A stretch of 64,000 bases of DNA from Ceratocystis colombiana. Lineage: Eukaryota; Ascomycota; Sordariomycetes; Microascales; Ceratocystidaceae. The stretch is from contig JAOSLS010000141.1 in the NCBI GenBank assembly GCA_026419805.1, positions 1 to 64,000 of the forward strand, in the 5' to 3' direction. Shown here piece by piece: positions 41,713 to 52,298 of the stretch. A program made the translations under genes and the position numbers. Under the pieces are notes generated by a model. That model saw only the letters and a list, made by a program, of their open reading frames with translations. It did no database searches and had not been told where the DNA came from. Position 1 is the first letter of the stretch, and each line of letters starts with the position of its first letter.

Positions 41713-44700
41713 ATGCTGGGCTCGCAGCAAACATCACAGTTGACTTATCCAGCCCCACCGTTCCTCGCTTTCTTTGCTTATTTGGATGATATGACTCAGG
41801 CCTTCAATTTCAAGCCGTCAGCCACAAGCTCGCCTGCTGATGTATTCGCCGTCCCAGATTTGTGGCGCTCATCAAAATGGCTGTTCTCTGATTCTGAGGA
41901 CAATATCAATCGTCTCAATACGCTCTACTTTGGCGAGAACATCTCAGGCAAGATATCTAGCTATATCCTCTCACTCAAGTTCTCCAAGCCTAACCTTATC
42001 TTAGAACCCTTGATTAAGCGGCCCATTATTGACACTTCGGTCCCGTGCAGCCCCTTCTTCAAGCTGCCCCAGATCAACCCTGGTGTTATCATTGAGACAC
42101 CACCGCTTCTTCACTTAAACTCTGCTGATGCAAGCGGCCTCGCTGACAAAGCGCCTGCTACTAGCGACAGCTCTACCCCGCCCACTGCTGAGGCTGTAGA
42201 CTCTGCCTTTACAGCTGATGATGACATCTGGCTGGCCGCTTCTCAGCCCGCCTCCAAACGGCCTGAGTACCAGTCCTGGGCTGCCTTCACAAGCCTCGAG
42301 GATGATCCATGCGCCCCTGAAGCCCTCCTAATCACTGAGGCTCCATCGGAAGTCTACGATGCCGTTCTGGCTGAGGCCGCCTCTGATCAGGCCCCGGAAA
42401 GAGTCGCTGATACCTCCATCTACATGTCCTGCCTCCTGTCTGCCTTGCTTGGCCGGGAGTCTTTGTTTTTTGTCTGGAATGACGACAAGACAGCTATCAT
42501 CTCGACTATAAAAAATCTTAGAGTTTCAGGCTACTCTCGACATGTTCTCGGGCGTCTTGAGAGCCTCTGCCTCAATTGCGGTATCCTCTTCCATCGCCTT
42601 AAGTCGTTTGTGCAAAGCACCTACTCTAAAACCTCGTCTCGGTGTCGAGTTGCTTTGGGAAGTGCTATTGATACTGTCCTCAGCGTTGTAGAATCTGATA
42701 TTGCACTCTACAAACAGCCGCAGTCTCTGCTACAGCTTCTTGTCCTCGTCAACAAGGTTCATCTCGTCTTTGCACAATTCTACGAACTTGTCTCCCGTCT
42801 AGCCGCCAAGCATCCTGACGAAGTTATACTACAAACTGTCTTCCAGCACGCGCAAGTCTCCGAGTATAACCCGGCCCCGCTCCATGACGCCATGCGGGTT
42901 CTTCTGCAGCGAGTGTCCCAGCCGTGGATCGACTTTATTGAGGAATGGGTCGGGCTCAAGCACGAAGACGGCATGCCTATGTCTAAAGATGATGTTGGCG
43001 CATCTAAACACTTTGTCAAGGTGGAGTCAGAAGTCTTTGTTGATGACTTTGGCGAGGAGGTTGAAGAAATAGACTTCCGCCTAGATCGTGCCAAAATGCC
43101 AGACTTTGTGCCCAAGGACATGGCCGACTCTATATTTGAGGCTGGCAAGAATATCCGCTTTATCCGGTCTGAGCATTCCGAGCATCCGCTAGCCAATCTC
43201 GCCACAGTTTCCAAGAGCAACCCACCCGAGTCAGTATGGCGATACGACTGGGATGCGATTCTCGACCTAGAAAAAAGAGCTCTCGAGTATGAATCTTCAC
43301 TCATCAACGCTATCAATGAGGCACGGACGCAGCAGAGAAAGGCACCAGCATCTTACACTGCGTTAAATGATGGGCATGGGCTTCTAGGAAGCCTGGCCCT
43401 ATCCTCTAGTCTTGGTGCTACTGCGCCAGATCTCGCTTTTGCTAATTCTACCTGGGGCCTACAAATCTACGGCTTTGATGAGACTGACATCAGCTCTCAT
43501 CTCCAAGTGTCAATGAATGAACTCGGCGAGCCTCTTCCCGAAGTCATTCAGAGAGATGCTCTTGCCGACGCAATTCGGGATTGTCTACAGGGCCATCAAC
43601 AAGAAGAGTCACGGCCTCAGGCCTCTTCTAGCCAACTCCAAAGCACCACCAAAGAAAGGATACCCAACAACAACGCACATTTAGTATCTCCTCATTGGTC
43701 TCTCCTCCCACTTTTATCCTTTAACCCCCTGACATCTGCCCACGGAAAAGTCGTCAACCGTGAAAGCCTCAAGCTTCTCTTCAGCCATCATGATCTCCTC
43801 GGTCATCTCCGTCTTCAAAAGGACTTCTATCTCTTTGGAAATGGGAGGTTTGCCAGCCGCCTAACCCATGCTCTCTTTGATCCGCAATTAGAAACTGCAG
43901 AACGCACAGCTGGTGTAGCGGCACAGGGTGGCATCATGGGCCTTCGGCTGACCAGCCGTGACAAATGGCCGCCAGCAAGCTCCGAGCTACGTCTAGCGCT
44001 GATGGGTATTCTAGCCGAAAGCTATGCTAGCGAGTCGTCTGTCTCTTTAGGGTCTACATCTACGTCAGCCCATAATGCGAATATCTCTGGCAATCTCCCC
44101 GGCGATCTCTCGTTTGCAGTACGCACCATGTCCGAAGCTGATATCCAGAAATGCATGAATCCTGACGCCCTTGAAGCCATGGACTTTCTACGCCTCTCGT
44201 ACAAGGCCCCACAGGCATTGGCGCCAATTTTCACGCCTCTTATAATGATGCAGTATGACCGCATCTTCAAGCAGATGCTAAGAGTCGCTCGTCTCCTCTA
44301 CGTTGTCGACTCGCTCTCACGCGAGGCCATTTCCTTGCGCTCTCTGCGACCCCAGGCCACTGTTGCCCTGCGCTTTTGCTACGAGGCCCATCACTTTGTG
44401 TATACTGTGGCCAACCACTTTGTCGACTGCGGCATCACCCTTCCGTGGCGTGCATTTGAGACGTGGCTAGCTAGCGTCCAGCTTGACCTTACCACACAGA
44501 GCAAGTCGCCTAGTGCTTCATCTCCCCCCTTTGCCCCACACAGCCATCTTCGCACCCATAGTCCTGAGCGCCTGCGTGTATGTCACTCCATGATCCTCGA
44601 CCGCATGCTTATCTCGCTCTTCCTACGCAAACGCCAACAGCCTGTATCCCAGCTCCTCAATGATATCTTTGGCCTTGTCCTACAGTTTGACAAGCTAGCC

Positions 44701-44955
44701 CGCGTATCTTCCGTCCATGATAATGAGGACCAAATGACTACACTCTATGCTGCGTTCCGCGCCAAGATCGAGCTGTTCATCTCTGTGTGCAGAGGCCTGA
44801 CGGAGAAGTCCGATATTACTGTACGCTACGAGTCGCGCGAAAAGGCCGATGAGGTCAGGGCTGAGCTGGGCGAAGCACTTGATGGCAACACAGTTGCCAT
44901 GTTGTTGATGAAGCTAGATATTGCTGGCTTCTATCTCAAGGGGCAGGATTTCTAA
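41713..44955 (+). CDS. gamma-tubulin complex component (Spc97/Spc98 family, GCP6-like)
   Basis: Part of the gamma-tubulin ring complex, which nucleates microtubules at the spindle pole body. The single exon gives 1080 aa from ATG 41713. The N-terminal GRIP1-type region includes LLSALLGRESLFFVW near 240 and LHDAMRVLLQRVSQPWIDFIEEWVGL near 400. The hinge carries MPDFVPKDMADSIFEAGKNIRFIR, a pattern I associate with fungal GCP5/GCP6. The C-terminal GRIP2 region (about 640-1075) includes the family-typical YDRIFKQMLRVARLLY and LRFCYEAHHFVYTVANHF. Long size and the extended centre point to GCP6 rather than GCP2-4, but GCP5 is not excluded. The 260-bp divergent promoter is shared with EAF7. Confidence 0.88.
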   Translation: MLGSQQTSQLTYPAPPFLAFFAYLDDMTQAFNFKPSATSSPADVFAVPDLWRSSKWLFSDSEDNINRLNTLYFGENISGKISSYILSLKFSKPNLILEPLIKRPIIDTSVPCSPFFKLPQINPGVIIETPPLLHLNSADASGLADKAPATSDSSTPPTAEAVDSAFTADDDIWLAASQPASKRPEYQSWAAFTSLEDDPCAPEALLITEAPSEVYDAVLAEAASDQAPERVADTSIYMSCLLSALLGRESLFFVWNDDKTAIISTIKNLRVSGYSRHVLGRLESLCLNCGILFHRLKSFVQSTYSKTSSRCRVALGSAIDTVLSVVESDIALYKQPQSLLQLLVLVNKVHLVFAQFYELVSRLAAKHPDEVILQTVFQHAQVSEYNPAPLHDAMRVLLQRVSQPWIDFIEEWVGLKHEDGMPMSKDDVGASKHFVKVESEVFVDDFGEEVEEIDFRLDRAKMPDFVPKDMADSIFEAGKNIRFIRSEHSEHPLANLATVSKSNPPESVWRYDWDAILDLEKRALEYESSLINAINEARTQQRKAPASYTALNDGHGLLGSLALSSSLGATAPDLAFANSTWGLQIYGFDETDISSHLQVSMNELGEPLPEVIQRDALADAIRDCLQGHQQEESRPQASSSQLQSTTKERIPNNNAHLVSPHWSLLPLLSFNPLTSAHGKVVNRESLKLLFSHHDLLGHLRLQKDFYLFGNGRFASRLTHALFDPQLETAERTAGVAAQGGIMGLRLTSRDKWPPASSELRLALMGILAESYASESSVSLGSTSTSAHNANISGNLPGDLSFAVRTMSEADIQKCMNPDALEAMDFLRLSYKAPQALAPIFTPLIMMQYDRIFKQMLRVARLLYVVDSLSREAISLRSLRPQATVALRFCYEAHHFVYTVANHFVDCGITLPWRAFETWLASVQLDLTTQSKSPSASSPPFAPHSHLRTHSPERLRVCHSMILDRMLISLFLRKRQQPVSQLLNDIFGLVLQFDKLARVSSVHDNEDQMTTLYAAFRAKIELFISVCRGLTEKSDITVRYESREKADEVRAELGEALDGNTVAMLLMKLDIAGFYLKGQDF

Positions 44956-45213
44956 AGTTACACAAGTACTATTATGTTACACGCCACTGTTATTGACAAG
45001 GTGGGCGTTCACCAGCACCGATATAAATGAACCCGAAAGGTCACGAACTTCTCGCGCTTAGATCAGTTGCATCCGCACTGAAATGTGAAATCAACAAAAC
45101 CTGAAAACGTTAGCCGCTAAAATCTTCTACCTCCCACAAGTTTCTACATTATGAACGCTTATTGAAAACAGCGGCCAAGGCCCCCTTTTCTATTTTCTCT
45201 CCAACACTTCCCA

Positions 45214-47427
45214 TTAGTCAAGAACACACAGCATGCCAAACGATCTGTCTCTAGTCGCCATATCCATGTAATCATCCCTTCTCAACCCACAACTCCCTTC
45301 AGCGTCCTCGGGGCTAATTCTTGGTGGGAATCTAGGGCCGCTCAGAAACGCCTTAATCATGACCTTCGGACAGCCATTAATCGAGATCACACCCGCCTTG
45401 TCCTCCTTCATAGATGAGTATCCAGGAGTTGCCCGCTCTTCAAAATCCCACACAATTAACTGCGGCATCTTATATCCGGCGGCTTCAAACATTTCCCTAA
45501 GGCGGGGGACAGACCCAGCCCATTCCCGATATTCTGCTCCATTTTGAAACGATTCTACACAGTAGGAAAACACACGCTTTGGCATTTCCTCTGGTGGCAC
45601 CTTTTCCCGGATGGCAGTCGTGAGCAGTACCTTTTCGAACACGGCGACATAGTCTATACTCCAACACTGATCTATATCCCTCATTGAAAGAAGCCTATCC
45701 GAAAACTCTTTCGTCATATCAAATTCGTGAAGCTCTGGGTTGGAGTCATACGTAATGAATTTCCCACCAAACGCACCGGGGCATAGCTCACTTGTGAGCA
45801 GAGTGAAGCCCATTGTGTAATCCATGAGGGAAACTCCCTGCTCGCCAGGGTAATATCCGTCATGGTGCATGGTGCGGATTAGTTGGCATATGGCAATAGA
45901 GTCGGCAGCAAGGGTGCCTAATTCTTTGACACGCTGCACCATGGTCCTCCATTTCCCGTTGTTTATCGCCTTGTTGATATTGACGTCATGGCCAGATATT
46001 CTGTTGTTCCAACGAGACAGTGCATCTATTTGGTCCCTCACTAGAAGTCCAGGGCTGAGAATTCCCTGGCTATTCCGAGATTGAGACTTGCCTTCCGAAA
46101 GTTCTTTTACGTAGTTCATAAACCTCTCGCGGTCTTTTTTAAGAAACACACCAGTATAGTTACGTAGTGTGGCTGTAGGGAGACTGTCGTAATCGATATC
46201 CTGCCACTTGCCGGCTGACATGAATCGTTCCACCACCTGCAAATAACCACGCAAAGCCGAAATATCGCGTCGGTACTTGTCTCGCGCCAACCACAAATAC
46301 CGCACTCTGCGTTTTTCCGGGTCTGCCGCCGCCTCTAAATCTGCCGCAATTTCATCAGCAAAGGCACTCTCGGGGTACATTGCCTCAGCAATCGTCGACA
46401 CAATAATAGTTTGCTTATCATGGAATCCAAAGTTGCTTGGAGCCCACTTGGCGCACATCGAGATAGACCTCTTAGCTTCTTCATCCGTACTGTTTAGCGC
46501 AGCCAGATCGCGAGTTAGCTGTGCAACAAAAGCACGTGCTACAGCAATGTGCAGGGCGCGGTAGCGTGCGTTATGCGTGAAGCAATGCACAGCACGTCCA
46601 TGGCGGAATGCACGCTCTGCAGAACGATGGTTCGCACTCCGGAGTTTCTTCTTCCCATGCTTGCTTTCAACAAAGCCAACCGGTGTTACAACGCAAAACG
46701 GGCTTTCTTTGATTTTCTGGTTCGGCGAAAAAGCCCCGGTAATGGCCATAGCGAGAATGTTCAGCAGATCTTTCCAGCACCCGTGGGGAAGTCCTTTGTC
46801 TAAATCGAAGGAAAATTCGTCTTCGGCTGTTTGGAGTGTGCAGTCGTCGGTAGCGAGCCAGTTCTCCTTGAAGTCCGTATTCACAAGCGAATTCTCCTCT
46901 AGTATCTTCGTAACCAATGGTCGGGCAAGCCAGTGTACGTTCGCCGCCAGTGTTCGTGGGTGCGTTCTATACAACCAGCCAGCAGCAAAGTTGAAGGATT
47001 TCCGATCAGCCTTGCCTATATGAATAGAGCGAATGTAGAAGATAAACCTGAGGGTGTGAAGGGGTTCCTTAGCCCAGGCTTCTTCAAGACGGGTAGTCAT
47101 ATCTCTAATAGAAGTTCCCTTGTGAATTTCGATCACCTTCGTAAGCGAGTATTCAGCAGAACAGTCATGATCGTTTTCTCGTTCCCAAAAGGAACCATCG
47201 TAACTATCATCATCACTTTTCTCGGGATTCTCTTGCCGGAACTGTGCGTGTATTCCCTTGGTGGTCGTCACATCATTTGAGAACTCATCTTCAATGTCGG
47301 CATATGGTTCATCGAGCCCAATATTATTGATCAAGGCTTCGACGAAACGTTCATGAGATGCACCGACAAGCTCATCGTAGGGAAACGAAACTGGGAAGTT
47401 GGACTTGAGAAACCAATGATTGCTCAT
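45214..47427 (-). CDS. DUF2828 protein with a degenerate vWA-like domain
   Basis: A single exon of 737 aa from ATG 47427 (MSNHWFLK); the frame opens upstream at ATG 47622 (802 aa), but that extra part is not family-like and would leave only 81 bp to the next gene. The DUF2828 pattern is clear: TTRLEEAWAKEPLHTLRFIFYIRSI, FKENWLATDDCTLQTAED, GCWKDLLNILAMAI, ISMCAKWAPSNFGFHDKQT and LRGYLQVVERFMSAGKW. The C-terminal third is the vWA-like part, with AFGGKFITYDSNPELHEF and AAGYKMPQLIVWDF. In relatives, as I recall them, this part carries a MIDAS metal site starting with DxSGS. Here the matching place reads AICQLIRTM, and the other two ligands also appear substituted (SIDYVAVFEK, VFSYCVESF). Function is unknown; cytosolic RNA-related roles are guessed from similarity to Ro/TROVE proteins. 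Confidence 0.87.
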   Translation of the reverse strand: MSNHWFLKSNFPVSFPYDELVGASHERFVEALINNIGLDEPYADIEDEFSNDVTTTKGIHAQFRQENPEKSDDDSYDGSFWERENDHDCSAEYSLTKVIEIHKGTSIRDMTTRLEEAWAKEPLHTLRFIFYIRSIHIGKADRKSFNFAAGWLYRTHPRTLAANVHWLARPLVTKILEENSLVNTDFKENWLATDDCTLQTAEDEFSFDLDKGLPHGCWKDLLNILAMAITGAFSPNQKIKESPFCVVTPVGFVESKHGKKKLRSANHRSAERAFRHGRAVHCFTHNARYRALHIAVARAFVAQLTRDLAALNSTDEEAKRSISMCAKWAPSNFGFHDKQTIIVSTIAEAMYPESAFADEIAADLEAAADPEKRRVRYLWLARDKYRRDISALRGYLQVVERFMSAGKWQDIDYDSLPTATLRNYTGVFLKKDRERFMNYVKELSEGKSQSRNSQGILSPGLLVRDQIDALSRWNNRISGHDVNINKAINNGKWRTMVQRVKELGTLAADSIAICQLIRTMHHDGYYPGEQGVSLMDYTMGFTLLTSELCPGAFGGKFITYDSNPELHEFDMTKEFSDRLLSMRDIDQCWSIDYVAVFEKVLLTTAIREKVPPEEMPKRVFSYCVESFQNGAEYREWAGSVPRLREMFEAAGYKMPQLIVWDFEERATPGYSSMKEDKAGVISINGCPKVMIKAFLSGPRFPPRISPEDAEGSCGLRRDDYMDMATRDRSFGMLCVLD

Positions 47428-47703
47428 GGCTGCGGCTTTGTTTGGATGCCGAGGCAAGAGAGACGAGAATCTATGTAAAAGTTGAATGTATCTGTATTGA
47501 ATCCAGAGGGCGCTGAGCTCCGGTTTTATGTACCCCAAGATATTGCCACTGCCAGTAGCACCAGCAGCTTTAAGTGGGGCCATGCCATTGCTGCCTGGAA
47601 ATAGCTCCAAGACCTTCACCATTAACGTGACTTGGCTGTGGTTTAGGACTTATTTACACCACCAAAGGAAACTACCAGAGCTAATATTAGACTATTCACG
47701 TGT

Positions 47704-48699
47704 TTAGAGGCCCTGCAGACCCTCTGTCGCTTCGTCATACGATGGGCTAGCATCAACCTGCACTGCCTTGACCAAAAGTGCATGCGATGTACCTTCCCTA
47801 ACTCGGGACTCACGCATCCCGCAAACTCGGCCCACGGCGGCTACAGCCATCGAGTGCATAGCCAGCGAGATCGACTCGCTAGGGTCGCTAGAGAAAATAT
47901 CCTCGAGTACCGTCTGCTTGCGGGACAGGTGTGCCTGGAGCGTTTCCCAACGATCAGCGCGCCACAGCTCATCGGTCTCGGTAAATCCATCCTCGATTGC
48001 ATACTCCGGGAAGGTTTCGGCAATGTACGTCTTGCTAGACCGACGATCACACGTATGGTCAGTCATACGCTCACGTAGGAGCTCCTTTATGGTTGGCCGG
48101 TACGGCAAGTTGCGAGCGGCACACAACGGCTCAAACACAAGCTTAGATGTCTGCAAGCAACGCGTCAGGGGACTGCTGTAGAGCGACTGGGGCAGTGGAG
48201 CGCCATGGTTCAAAAAGCCACTCCATAGCCCGCTTAGTTCGACAGCTTGGTCAATTCCCTCTTGTACAAGACGGGCATCCGAAAGCAGAACACCATCGAC
48301 AGAGTCCAACTTCGAAATATGGTCCTAAATACCAACATGTAAGTAATATTCACAGCTACGTGCTAGCTCTCTGGCGCAGCAGCCCGGATCTAAACTCACA
48401 TCCCATTCCTTCTGGCCAACCTTACGGATCATGGCATTATGGTCGCCGACGCCGTGGCGAGTTAGGTACACAATCTTGTACTTGATGCCCGGCTCGGCCC
48501 CTGCGTTCAATCTTTTGACATAGGCGGCCAGACGCTCCCATGGCTGGAGCTTTGCTGCAGCCTCGTCATCACCAGGGTACGAGCGGTCGATGATAGCGAG
48601 ATCAGGCTGCGTAGTGACCTTGAACGAAGGGTCAGCAGCACAGCGAGGAGCAAAATCAACGAAAATATCAGGCACAGCCTGGAACTTGTAGTGCGGCAT
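47704..48699 (-). CDS. histidine phosphatase superfamily protein (phosphoglycerate mutase-like, Pmu1 type)
   Basis: Probable phosphatase acting through a phosphohistidine. Two exons (48699-48400 and 48324-47704) with a 75-nt intron (GTGAGT donor, TTTAG acceptor) give 306 aa. The RHG motif is at 81-83 in VYLTRHGVGDHN. The splice joins KEWD to DHISKLDSVDG. A second Arg lies in LYSSPLTRCLQT (Arg155), Glu185 is in LLRERMTDHTCDRR, and the second catalytic His is His257 in LAMHSMAVA. All four catalytic-pocket residues are therefore present. The leading 70 residues before the RHG motif resemble fungal Pmu1-like proteins, which are not glycolytic mutases; the substrate is unknown. No signal peptide is seen, so it is probably cytosolic. 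Confidence 0.9.
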
Positions 48700-49184
48700 G
48701 ACGAGATATATGCAAAGATGGGAAGTGGCTTTGATGGTGTGTGATTTGATCGTTGAGTTGTTCAGGAGAACTAGCTAAAGCTACTGCATAATGCATGGTA
48801 GTAGAGTGCAAAAGGGCCAATACGGCTGAAACTTATAGTGATCATATTTAGCTGAGCCCCTGTGGCTACAGCGGGGAAGTGCACTGCAACAATCCACAAA
48901 TTGGTCAACGAAGCTTCGCCTTAAGCAATGCGGAACAACAAAGTCGGCATTATGGAAATCAAGGCCAATTACTACAGATGAATCGTGTATTCAAACAAGA
49001 TAAGCAAAGCATTAAAAATGGCATATGTCAAAAATCAAACCCAAGGCAATACTAATAATAATAACAATCCACTGGAAAGCCCAACCTTGCCCCACGTCTC
49101 ACTGCCCCTCTCGCTCACACACACGCACATTCACACACACACACACACACACACATTATCCCCCAGCACCACAGCACCTACACT
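48700..49184. other. intergenic region with a CA microsatellite
   Basis: Holds the promoter of the phosphatase gene and the 3' region of the PEX11-type gene. The only notable element is the CA repeat at 49132-49155. Small frames across it are artefacts. Confidence 0.5.
49132..49155. repeat. (CA)12 microsatellite
   Basis: Twelve uninterrupted CA dinucleotides, preceded by broken CACA tracts. They lie about 30 bp beyond the stop codon of the PEX11-type gene, probably in its 3' UTR. Confidence 0.95.
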
Positions 49185-50126
49185 CTACTCTTTGGCCGTA
49201 TCCTTCCACAGCTGACGCGCCTGAATAATACCTGGGATAGAAGCTAACAGTCCCACACCCGCCTCTCCAGCAAAGCCCTGCTCCATGCTCCACGAGACGG
49301 TTAGCGGTGCCCATGCCAAGTTACGCAGGAAAGCCGAGTTCCAATTCTCTCTCCACGCCTTGTGCTCTTCACTAGCTGCATCAATGCCATGCTTCTTACG
49401 CGAACGCTCCACAAGCAGCCGGCCCAGCTCCGAGCCGACGTAGACAGCCCACATACGAGTGCTCCACTTGATCGCCCAGGCAATGCTAGCTGGTGGCAGG
49501 TTGATAACCTTCTTCTGCGCCAGGTACGCCCGGTTTTCCAAAAACTGTAGTCCCACGCCCGATACTAGCTGTACCCAAGCAATCATCTTGTCCACGCCTT
49601 CTTCGCTGCGTGTCGCTTTGGATGCATCCTTGCGGCTCGACTTAGTCAACGCCTTGGTCACCAGGGTTTTGGCTCGGACATACATGCCGACAAGTGCCCA
49701 GAGACGCATGAACATGCGGCCCTCGCTAAGTAACGCTGAAAGCGCTTTCAGCGAAGCCGAAATCCGCAGGGCACGTGCCGCTCCCTTAGGTGCTGGCATA
49801 TCAATGCTAGTGTATGGTATGGTGAGCATTAGCGAGGCAAAGCGCGACGCGGCCTTTTGAACAGAAGCCTCGGCAAAGCTGTCGGCCAGTGATGCCGTCA
49901 ACTTGGACACATAGCAAATGAGCTGCAACACGGTATCGATCCCGGCAGGTGTAGCCAAGCACCGGTGCAGATGCTGTAAAAAGCTGTCAACGCCCGAGGG
50001 GATTTTGGCGACGGATCCGACAATAGAAGCTGGCCCTGGCGCTGCGTTAGTTGGTGAAAGGCCTTTCTTGGCTTCGACAATCGATGTGGATGCCGCAGCA
50101 GGGGCAGGTTCGGCTTGAGAAGACAT
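49185..50126 (-). CDS. peroxisomal membrane protein, Pex11 family (Pex11C-like)
   Basis: Pex11 proteins elongate and divide peroxisomes by bending the membrane. The single exon gives 313 aa from ATG 50126. An Ala/Pro-rich N-terminus is followed by VDSFLQHLHRCLATPAGIDTVLQLICYVSKL, the family amphipathic opening, then LSEGRMFMRLWALVGMYVRA (about 135-155) and VQLVSGVGLQFLENRAYLA, which correspond to conserved Pex11 segments. A weakly hydrophobic C-terminal stretch (EAGVGLLASIPGIIQARQLW) may anchor it. The length and N-terminal extension fit the filamentous-fungal Pex11C type rather than the 230-aa canonical Pex11, so I leave the symbol blank. Confidence 0.88.
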   Translation of the reverse strand: MSSQAEPAPAAASTSIVEAKKGLSPTNAAPGPASIVGSVAKIPSGVDSFLQHLHRCLATPAGIDTVLQLICYVSKLTASLADSFAEASVQKAASRFASLMLTIPYTSIDMPAPKGAARALRISASLKALSALLSEGRMFMRLWALVGMYVRAKTLVTKALTKSSRKDASKATRSEEGVDKMIAWVQLVSGVGLQFLENRAYLAQKKVINLPPASIAWAIKWSTRMWAVYVGSELGRLLVERSRKKHGIDAASEEHKAWRENWNSAFLRNLAWAPLTVSWSMEQGFAGEAGVGLLASIPGIIQARQLWKDTAKE

Positions 50127-51117
50127 TTTGCGCGAAGATAGTCTTTGCTATTCAGGCGGAATCTGGGATCGTACTGGGCTTGAGTCGCTTTGTTCGCGGG
50201 TACAAGGGCGCAGGCGCAAGGAAAAGTTTGTCGTGATAAGAAATCTATGTCTATATATGCGACACTATAATACTGCGATTTCTTGCGCTGATTCAATAGG
50301 AGCTTCGCAACTGACAACTAAAAGCTCTGAGACGACGGCGGGAAAAGAATTGGGTAGTTCAGTTAAGTCTAACTCCCACAGTATCGCCTTTCTACTAAAT
50401 GAAGTAAGACTGTTAGGTAAAGGTGGGAAAAAAAAAAAGGCAGAAAACGGCAAAGGGGTTATTGCTTAGCTAACCCTACGATGTCTTATAAGGCTAAGAT
50501 ATTGAGGGTTGTTTCAACAAGAGCTTTGGAGACCTTCAAGTCGCACGACTTTCAAGAGGAATATTGCCGATTTATATATGTTTTCGAGTCGTTTCTTAAT
50601 AAGTAATGATAGGAAGAAACAAGACTTTCCAGCATGTGTTGCTTCTCCAACTTTCAGTGTTTAGGATATATTAACAAGCTCTTTATTGCAGCTTTGATTT
50701 CCATGTTCTCCAATTTCCGTACCTAAAATTCAGCTTAAAACCCTGGTACCACATTGAAGCCTCGGCTCTGTCCTTCACTCATTTTGCTTAGGGTCAGGGG
50801 TTTCGGTCTTTCGCCGCACTCCTCCCTCTACACGTAAAATCTAGGAAGACAATGGTTGAATGTTGGAAACCAGTTCAGAAACATGTTCATCGTAAAAGAA
50901 TAATGAAGACCAGGCCCGTCGATAAAAGGCCGTTCTCCGCGTCTTTTTTGTTCTTCCCTAGGGTTCTTAATTGAGATTTTTTGTTCTTTTGATTCCCTCG
51001 GCCACATATTTTACATGAAGCAGCCGATTAAAGAAGAAACCCGTTTTCGCAGCATAACATCCAGCCCCAAAGACCAATGAAGCAAACCAAAACAGATACC
51101 ACGTGTCGGCGACATAT
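50127..51117. other. intergenic region, PEX11-type promoter and RPS14 3' end
   Basis: About 1 kb between two minus-strand genes. TAACCCTAC at 50471 and AGGGTT strings near 50503 and 50960 are telomere-repeat-like boxes. No credible coding frame is present. Confidence 0.5.
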
Positions 51118-51962
51118 TTAGAGACGACGACCACGGCGACCACCCTTTCTGCGGGTAGAGTCGGAGGGAGTAGGAGTAACATCCTCAATGCGACCGATCT
51201 TCATGCCAGAACGGGCCAGGGCACGGAGAGCAGACTGGGCACCGGGGCCGGGGGTCTTGGTACCGTTACCTAATAGCAGGTTGTTAGTATACGCCGTATT
51301 GTCCCCTTGTTCGTCTATACGCCCTTCGTTGTAAACTTACCACCAGTGGCACGGATCTTGATGTGCAGGGCAGTGATGCCAACCTCCTTGCAGCGGACGG
51401 CGACATCCTGGGCAGCCAACATGGCAGCGTAGGGAGAAGACTCGTCACGGTCAGCCTTGACCTTCATACCACCGGTAACACGGCAGATAGTCTCACGGCC
51501 ACTGTAACCATCTAGAAGTTAGCCAACATTCCACATAATAACCCGACTCTGACTCTGTCCTTCAAATCTCGTGGCCGCTTCAATTGACAGATCTTCCATC
51601 CGCCATTATGTGCAGACCTAATCGAGTGGCAACAGAGCCGAGTGTCAAAATTTTCATTTGGCGAGATTCAAACGTACGAAAGATCGGTGACGTGGACGAA
51701 GGTGTCGTTGAACGAGGCGAAGATACGAGCAACGCCGAAGACAAGCTCGCCTAAACTACAAGTTAGTATTACTGTGCCATGGATCATCTTCGCCAAGTAG
51801 CATATTATTGTAATCAGGGTCCTATTTCGCGACAAAAGCTTTGCCAGTGCACAGCCTGTCACTCTAGTTCCTCAACACACTGGAGTAAAACTCACCATCA
51901 CGGGCGTTGGGGCCGAGGGAGATGTTCTCCTTAGGGGCGCTGGAAACCTTCTTGGGGGCCAT
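51118..51962 (-). CDS. RPS14: 40S ribosomal protein S14 (uS11)
   Basis: Component of the small-subunit platform near the 3' end of 18S rRNA, needed for 20S pre-rRNA processing. Four exons (51962-51896, 51750-51678, 51501-51341, 51269-51118) give exactly 150 aa, the usual length. Introns are 145, 176 and 71 nt with GTGAGT, GTACGT and GTAAGT donors. The protein starts MAPKKVSSAPKENISLGPNARD, and then shows GELVFGVARIFASFNDTFVHVTDLS, GGMKVKADRDESSPYAAMLAAQ and the basic tail RRKGGRRGRRL. Three introns in a 450-nt gene is typical of filamentous ascomycete ribosomal protein genes. It shares a 336-bp divergent promoter with RPL7. Confidence 0.98.
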
Positions 51963-52298
51963 TTTGTCTGATATGTGTCGAACTCCTTGATGTTGGGGAC
52001 GTTGGTGAGAATCAACTGAACTTGAGATCAAACTCTAAATCCCGAGGAAATCGGTATAGTCTATGGTGGGGACTTCCCATTTGGAAAATGTGCCCTAAGA
52101 GCGGTGTGTAGTGGCAGAAATTTACGTGGAGGGGCATTTTTTGTGCTGCACACAAATATCCCAGTCAGCCCTGATGGACCCACTTTCAAGAAAAAATCTG
52201 GCTAGGAAATTGTTTGGTTTTGTCTAGTAAAGGCGCTGAAGAGCAAGACTTTTTCTTCTTTTCCCTCCAAATCAACCATCAAGTCGCCAACCGTCAAG
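51963..52298. promoter_or_regulatory. divergent promoter of RPS14 and RPL7
   Basis: Only 336 bp separate the start codons of two ribosomal protein genes transcribed in opposite directions, so control elements are likely shared. The centre contains AGCCCTGATGG and a TTTTTT tract flanked by GTGCTGCACAC, a short inverted motif. I cannot name a factor site with confidence. Confidence 0.6.

Noticed and set aside
47428..47622. 65-codon N-terminal extension of the DUF2828 protein
   Set aside because: Not family-like and would leave only 81 bp for the promoter; the ATG at 47427 is preferred, though the longer form is not excluded.
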